In this document: in pieces, positions 51,001 through 59,159 of the stretch | How positions within the stretch are numbered: the first letter of the stretch is position 1 | Layout: each line of letters opens with the position of its first letter | Source: Alviniconcha marisindica | Lineage: Eukaryota; Mollusca; Gastropoda; Provannidae | NCBI GenBank assembly: GCA_018857735.1 | Contig: JABMCL010001132.1 | Location: forward strand, 200,001 to 264,000 | DNA length: 64,000 nt | Direction of reading: 5' to 3' | Position numbers and translations under genes: made by a program | Notes under the pieces: model-generated | The model's database searches: none | Seen by the model: only the letters and a program-made list of their open reading frames with translations | Told to the model about the DNA's origin: nothing

Positions 51001-54000
51001 CTGGAGCGACTTACGAGGCCTCGAGTGAGATGAGAGCTCATCTGAGTAAGTGAGATGAAATAAAGGAGAACGCTGAAGTAAGGTTGTGAAATATAGAACA
51101 AGCCGTGTCTGGTCTGGCTCTCTTTCTTCAAAGTCTGCATGACTGACAAATAGGTGAGGAGGAGGTGAGTGGGTTGACCTGATGCTTCGAGCTGAGATCC
51201 AAGGGGAAGGTAGCTGCATTTCAAACTTGCAGGGTTTGGAAAAGGTGGAGTTTGTGAACAGAGGGTTCCAGGCTGAGCTGTATGTCCAGCCACTGTCCTC
51301 ACAAACTTTCAATCTGACCACCATGTAGTACAGTGCTGACGGGCAGAATGCATAATAATTTGAGTCTGATACCAGCATTCAGGTGATTGTAATCTGCTTC
51401 ATTCGATCGCAGCTGATCAGGATATCACTCTACATCAACAAGCATGCACCGTTACATGTTTTGAAGGCCTGTTTTTTTTGCAGAAGCATATTCTGTATTG
51501 TGCATTTATGACCTGTGTGTTCAAGGTGTTTTGTTGCTGGACCTTGAGGCCTCGGACCTGCCGGCCATCGTCAACGCAGTTGTGGACAAGCTGGTCACGC
51601 ATGACTTGCTGGCAGACGAGGACCGAGGAAAACTTATACGCACGCTACTTCTGAAACACAAGTAAGTTTTCTTGCTTAAAGTGACAATATCTTGCTTTAA
51701 GAAAAAAAGAGTTAAAGGGCAGAAAAGAAAGAAAAACAGCTAAGAGTCCATGTACAAATCATCTAGACTGCATGCTGTTTTGAAACTGTATTCAGTCATT
51801 TTCTAGACGAGTTGCTTTGTTGAAGAACTCTTTGATATTGTGTATAGGCTGTTTATAAGAGTTTTTTTCCCCCTTCAGATCTCAAAAACGTGGTAATATT
51901 CAGCTCTGTACTTGTTTGTGTGATTTCAGTGTTAGATAGAGCAACATTTTTATTGGAATTATGTGGTGGTGGTTTAGGTTACACAATATTTTCATACTTC
52001 CATAAGTCTGTGTGAATTGCATGCACAATTTGAAAGAGGTTGCCATTGTTCTGTAACATTTAGAAAGTGTTTCTTCACGCAAAATTGAATGATGAGTGTT
52101 GTCCATTTTTGCATTATGGAGTCTTAACATTTTACCCAGAACGCTTTTACTTCATTGCAGTCTGCTTCATTGTGCAGTTACCTTTCTGAGGATTTGCATT
52201 TATGTTGATTCCTGTGGCTGCTGTTTTATATGTTGCTGCAGATCCCCCCCCCCCCCCCCCCCCAACTTCCACCAGCGCCCCTAACACACAGATACACATC
52301 CACACTTCATTATACAAATTTGTGGGGTATAGTTTTGGAAAGAGGAAGAAGAATGAGGCATAAACATTTAAACTATTTTGGGAAGGTGGTAGGGGTTAAT
52401 GACCAATTTCAAAAACAAGATGCCAGTTATTAAAACAATACGGCGGAGGAGGAGGGGCATCACTAACTGCTTTGTGACTAATCCGCACTTTTTTTTTTGC
52501 TGGACCCTTTTCTGCCGGATGAAGTGTTTGCTGTGTGGTGGCATTTTGGTGAGGCTAGGCACCGTTTGCAGGCGTGTAGCTGAGCAAAGACTGTGCCGAT
52601 GGCAGACGGCAACATGCGTGAAGTTTCAGCACCTTTCTGGGTGGATTTGTCGCTGTTCATTGACAAGGTGGAGGGATGCTTAGGACGGAGTGCAAGAGTG
52701 TGTTTGTCTTCCCTTCCCCCCCCCCCCCCCCCCTTCCGCCCCCCTCCCCCATGCCCTCCCTATTTTTTATGCAAGAATTGAGGCTCTTTGGGGGATGGGT
52801 GTTTGGAAAAGGAATTTGGGTGGTGTTTTTTCTGTTTTATTTGGGGGGCTGTGTTTGGTATTGTTGACACTGTCTCTTTCACCGGATATAACCTACTTAT
52901 ACTGCCCTTTTCATATTGGTAGAGGAAGGGTGGAGGTGGAGATGTCATTATTATAAGTGTGTGGCTGGAAATTAACTAGATTATGTGTGTGTGTGTGTGT
53001 GTGTGTGGAGAGAGAGAGAGAAAGAGAGTGTGAGTGTGTGTGTGTGTGGAGGGAGATGGAAGTTCTGTGAAGGGAACGTGGGTGTGTTTTGCTGTCTGTT
53101 ATGACTATGTATGTGTGTCTGTCAGTATGGAAAAGGTGTGCATTTTGCTGCCTTTGAGGCAGCATGAGTGTGTCTGTAGTAATACAAATGGGTGTGTCTT
53201 GTGTTCTGGTTCCTCTAAGTGGTATGAGCCTGTCTGTGAAATGGTATAGATGTGTCTGTGAAGGGAAATGGGTGTTGTCTTGCACCCTGTCAAGTTTTAC
53301 GGGTGTGTCTGTGAAGTGATAGGGATCTGTTTAAAGGAAAGTGAGGGAGTCTCACTGCCTTTGAAACGGGTAGAGGAGTGATTGCAAAGCAATACAGATG
53401 TGTCTGAAGGGAGGTGGGCATGCTCCTCTGAGGGAAAATGGCCGTGTCTCTGTCTGTGAAAAGAATGGGTGTGCCTGCGCGCAAGTTGAAGCGAGCATCC
53501 CATCATTCATGGACATGTATGCCCTTCCCATTTTACAGGCATGTCAGTGGACGATCAGCATTTTTGCAACGGACAAAGTCTTACGCCAATCTTGTAGGAC
53601 TTGATAGCCACTCGGGACAGAGGTTTGCAAGACTGAATGACGAGTGTTTTACCTTTTACCTTTTGTTTCCTTATAACCCTTGGCACGTCCTCCTAACTAG
53701 TTGCAGGTGTCCTCTGATTTGCATTTTTTTCTCTTGCTTTTGGACTTTTAATTTGCCTTTGTTGATACCCTCAGTGGTGATTTTGCTCTCTTTGTTTGTT
53801 CGTTGTATGCTGGCCCTTTGTGCCATATGTGTATGTACTACTAACCACAGACTTTTTGCATTGTGCATAACATTGTGCAAGTAACATGCTTATGATTTGT
53901 TTTTTGGCTTTGATCTAATCTTGCAGGCCTGTACGTTTAATTTGCTCACAGTCCCTACCTCAGCCCACCTCAGCGTTGCTGGGTTTATAACGCAAGACTT

Positions 54001-57000
54001 GGTGTTTCAGTCACACTAATAACTTACAACTCCTTGACATCGGCTAGACTGGATTGTGAGCAGATACAAGGTCTGGAAAGCGACTTATTTTATGTATAAT
54101 AGATATAGTTTAGCTTCTTTTTTTCTTTTTTTAAAGGATAGTTTTGTAAATGTGGAAGGTAAAGCTTCAGGCGTCTAGTTTTTGAAGAAGAAGAAGAAGG
54201 CATTGTACATGTAAAAAAAAATGTAAAAAAATACACGCACACACACACACACACACACACATGCATACATGTATGCAAATTATATGATTTTCCCTTTTTA
54301 GTGTTTGTTTTTATACAAATTATCAATAACATTTTAATAACAAGTTAATAACATAAAGTTATCAATAACAAGTTAATAACACAAGTAATCATAATATCAA
54401 TAACACTAACAATTCAATAATGAGAGTTAATAACCTACCCATTTTTGTAATGAAAATAACTTACAAATAAAGGGAGATAATTAGCACACAAAAGACATTA
54501 CATGAACAACAATAAAGACCAGAACTGTTTGTGATAACTCTCACCTGGCATACAACTTAAAGTAAATATAAAGGACACAAACCCCAGCAAAAGTACGTCC
54601 TCAAAAAAGGTTTGGTTAAACTTGTTTGACACTGAGTTGTCTCCAAAGCAGTACTGGCGGAGATCAAGATCCCAGGAGGTGGGGGAAGAGGGAGACTATA
54701 CATGTAATGCTACACTGTCACCACCAGCATGACTCCTGCATTAAGATGGGCAGTGATGAGAGCCATTTTAATGTTTCATTAATTGTGAGGGGACAAAGTC
54801 ACAGGACAGTGCCACAGACCACAACTTTTAAAGAGAGAGAGGAGAGCCAAAGTGGAATTGAACCGAGACCCTTCCATTTGCCAACCTAGCAGTGCTAGGC
54901 CAAGCCAGCTGACACCTCAAAAAGTCCCTCCAGTGGTGTATATACCCTCCATTTCAGGCACACTCAGCAACACAGGTATGTACCTCCAGTGGTGTATATA
55001 CCCTCCATTTCAGGCACACTCAGCAACACAGGTATGTACAAGAATAAGAGTTGAAGACAGAACCAGTTTTCATTCAAGACCAGACACAGTCCTTTTATCT
55101 CAGACTGGTGCAACACACATACACACATTTACATGTTAGCATCAGAGTGATTTGTTACAACCTGAAACAGAATAAGACCTTGAACACATGCGTACAGTCA
55201 GTAAATGAAGGGAAGTCATTTGTATTCGGATCATAACATCCTGCCAGCCACTCAAGGTCATGGGTCATGTGAGGATGATTCAGAAATGAGAAAGCATGCA
55301 TCATTGTGCAGACTCACAGTACTAACTTGCCTTTGAACAGGAACACAGATTCACAAGGCACACTAACTTCTAATTTCTTAGCTTTATTTCAGGCATGAGA
55401 CTCCTCAAACAAGAGCATTTGAAAACATGAAAGCCTGCAAATGCTGTTGTTGTGGCGTACGTTAAAATGGGATGTTTTCAGGCTATTTCATGCCATCACA
55501 ATCTTATGTTTGCAGTTCAACACAAATTTTGCTTTGTGTCTGAGGCTTATTGTCAGATTTTCAGAGTTAGAAATTACTGTGCATAAAACCCCATGTCCCC
55601 TGGACAGGACCAAGGTGCTGTGCTGTATACAGTGCTTAGTTAGTTCTTGGATTTTATCATTTCTGTCAACTGCATAGGGTCACCTCAGGATGAACAGAGT
55701 CCTTTTGTATTGGAAGATAAAGGGCTGCCTAAGACAAAGTGGTGCCAGTATCCCTGCTGATACTTCCCTTGCAGTTCTCTCAACCCTTTTTCCTTGCCAA
55801 ACAATGTGCGCTTTTGATGTGGTTTCGTACTGCAGTTATCTTGAAGACAGGTTAAGCCAACCGGAAGTGTGTATTTTTGGCTGGCCAGTGACTGCCTGCC
55901 TTTTGTCTGTACTTTGGGCTTGTCTTTCTTGTCAGTGTGTTGTGTTGGTAGGTGATGGGTCACATTCTGCCCAATCCAGTACGTGCACACTGGTTTGGGG
56001 GAATTTAAGGTCAGGATGGTGTTTCACAGCTGGTGTATGTGTTCCTGTCTTTCTTGTGCCAGATGCCAGCTTGCATCAAATTTGACTCCTTTAAAAATCC
56101 TCAGTACCATTTATGATTGTTAGAACACAGGTTTGCTTTGCTGAAGGTTATTGAAAAACTTTCATCAGACTTTTCTTTCAATAAACTTGTAAATATTTGT
56201 TTCCAGTTTCAAGACAGACCATTCCACTGTGAGGATTATATTGTTGATGCTTTCATTCAAGTGATGACACAATGTGTCCATCAGTTCAGTTAGAAATGCA
56301 CTTGGAAGAGTCCCATTTTACATGAGTGCACTTTTGTGGTCAACATGATTGTATTGTCATGGGTTGTTGTTCCCTTGTCCAGCAGCAATCTTCTCATTTG
56401 AGGTCAGATAATATGTGCATGTCTGCTTGGTCAGAATTCCAAAAGCTGTCTTGAACAACTTGTGGTGGGTACATTGTATTTAGTGTGATGTGTATGTCTT
56501 ATGATAGAACTCTGATTTCCAGGTAAGTTTGCATGGGTCAGTACTACAGCCCCCTCCCTGCCCCTGAAACAAAACAAATAAAGGATATTATGTAGTATAC
56601 AGTCAGTCTGAATGTCACATTGAAAGTCTGTTTAGCAGAAGTTTGAATGGCATAAACTGTCTTTTGTGTGTGTGTTTGATATAGTTTCCAGGTAAGTGTT
56701 ATGAGTGCCAGGACAGTAATTTCAGGTGCTGTACATCTTTAACAAGGGGCCAGTGGTGGAGCATGTACAATGTTGACTGCTGGCCATTTGTGCCTTTTCC
56801 TGGCTAATCAGTGGATTTGCTATTTTGACATTTTCAGGGACTTTGCACAAATATGCCTCATCTTTCTTTAAATTCCCTAAGTTGTGTCTTGTGTAGTTTC
56901 TGCTGTTTGAAAATCGGGACACAAACAGTAGTTAAGTAGCAGCATTTTGTTTCCTTCCCAGAAGAAAAGGAAGTCCACAATGAAAGCAAATTTTTGCAGT

Positions 57001-59089
57001 TTTTGTGTTTTGCCATGATGCCAGAGCAGGTTTGTGGCTTTCTCACTGGTACAACTGCTAAAACTGTGTAAAAGACAGGAATAACTAGTGGCAATAATCC
57101 ATTGAGTGCTCCGAGCTTTCACATGTGGGAGTAAACTGCTGTGCTTATCCTTGCTGGCGAAAGCACCCCCTTTTCTAACTCTGAAGTCCGTTGTTGCAAA
57201 AAGACTCGAAGAAGACAGTAGACAGTGTGTTCTGCTGGAGGGAGCCCAACATTTGAGCAACTCAGTTTCAGCCCTCAGTATTGTGAATGGTTGGCAGTGA
57301 GCCTCTGCACACTACCTGAAAAACCACAGCCTGCAGGTGCTAGCATGGGGAAATGAATACTAGCTTATCATGGGGAAATGAATACTAGCTTATCATGGGG
57401 AAATGAATACTAGCTTATCATGGGGGAATGGATACTAGCTTTTGCATGGGGAAATGAATACTAGCATGGACACAAAATGGATGTTAGAGCATGGGCAACA
57501 TCCAGTTAGTCAATCTTTTTGCGTTCATCATGTTCTAATGGTGGATGGTCTTGTGTCATGTGTTGTTGAAAAGGATCTTCCGGCTTTTGCCTATAGGTCA
57601 GATTCTTAATTAAATTTTCCCTGAATGTAATTATGTAAAAGTTATAACCTTTGACAGGATTAACTAAGCAGGAAGCTGGGACTTTGAAACAAAAGTTGAT
57701 AATGTTTATGGGATGTTTCAGCTAAACAACACAAACTTTGTTGGGACTTTGAATCAGAAGTTGGTAATACCTCTGGGATGGTGGGGTCATTTTGTTAAGT
57801 CATATATTTGGGTCAGTTGGTTGGGTCAGTCATATGGTCAGTTGGTAGGGTCATTGATTGGGTCAAGTGGTTGGATCAGGTATCTGTTGGCTGGGTCAAT
57901 TGATAAAGTTGCAGGCTAACATTTGGATAACTGATGTTCAAATAACGTACCCTCATACTACAAATGCCTCCACTACTGTTACAGTCGATCATTAGGATGT
58001 CATGTATCAGACCAGGTCTTTTCGGGGTCTTGGTACCCATGTCGACTTGGCCTGCAGACATGAGTAAATGCCCTTAAAAAGAAAATGCTGCTGTTTGTGG
58101 CTGACACTATGGTGCAAGAAAGCAAAGCTGTAGTAAAAAGACGTAAAGAAAAAAATCACATGTGGGAGAGAATGTGCCTGATCTTTGAGCTCTGGCAAAG
58201 GATTTAATCTATAAATTTCTTTTGACAGCTGGAAGTGAGTGCCAGAAGAAGAAGAAAACAAGAAAAAAACAGACACAATGCAGTACCATGATAACTAAAT
58301 TCTTAAAACAGCCTGCAGTTGGTCCAAGGTGGCTTAGATTATCAGTAGTAATAACCCAGCTTTCTATTGCAGCTATAGTTCATTTTCTTTTCTTAGAAGT
58401 GTTCAGAGGTGTAGTGTTGTGATGGTTGTCTGCTAATGTTGGTGTTATTTTTGTAAGGCATCAGTGTGGTTTTGGGGTGAATATTGGTACTGGGTTTGGT
58501 TGCAGAAAGACATATAAGCATGATTTTCTGGTGACATTTATATTTTCATGAATGCTTGTAGGGGAAGCATTTGGTTGAATTTGAAGTTGATTTTCTAGTT
58601 TTTTTGTTTTGTACATAAAAAAAGAAAAAAAGAATTGATGACTGCTTATTGTGTTTGGTCAGTTGTGTTTGCTTTTGGTTCATTTTTTTTTTCATGGGGG
58701 TTTATTGTTTCTTTGTAGTTTGTTTCAACTGATTCTTCGCAGGCTTGCTTACATAGTAGAAACAAGGATGTGTCTATTCTCAATGATTCAAACACAAACT
58801 GAGATCAAATAGCCAAGAAACTAGGTCTTGTGCATTTGGATTTTCTTGACATATGTGTTCAGTCATGTGCAAGGCGTTGGAGAAAATATTCTTGATACGT
58901 GTTATGGTATACTGGAAACATGTCAGCAAGACTGATTATGATCACAGGTATACATATAACAAGCAAACGAAAATGCTTTAACTTGAAATCGTGATTTCAG
59001 CTGTGCATGTAAACTTAACCCTGATAAACACATGCATGCACAGTGACACACACATGCACTTTCACTTGCACACTCACACACACAGTCAG

Positions 59090-59159
<70 letters not shown>

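Noticed and set aside
53438..53884. 148-codon ORF in intron 11
   Set aside because: Hydrophobic T-rich translation beginning in a degenerate tandem repeat; no splice fit with exons 11 and 12 and no domain recognised.
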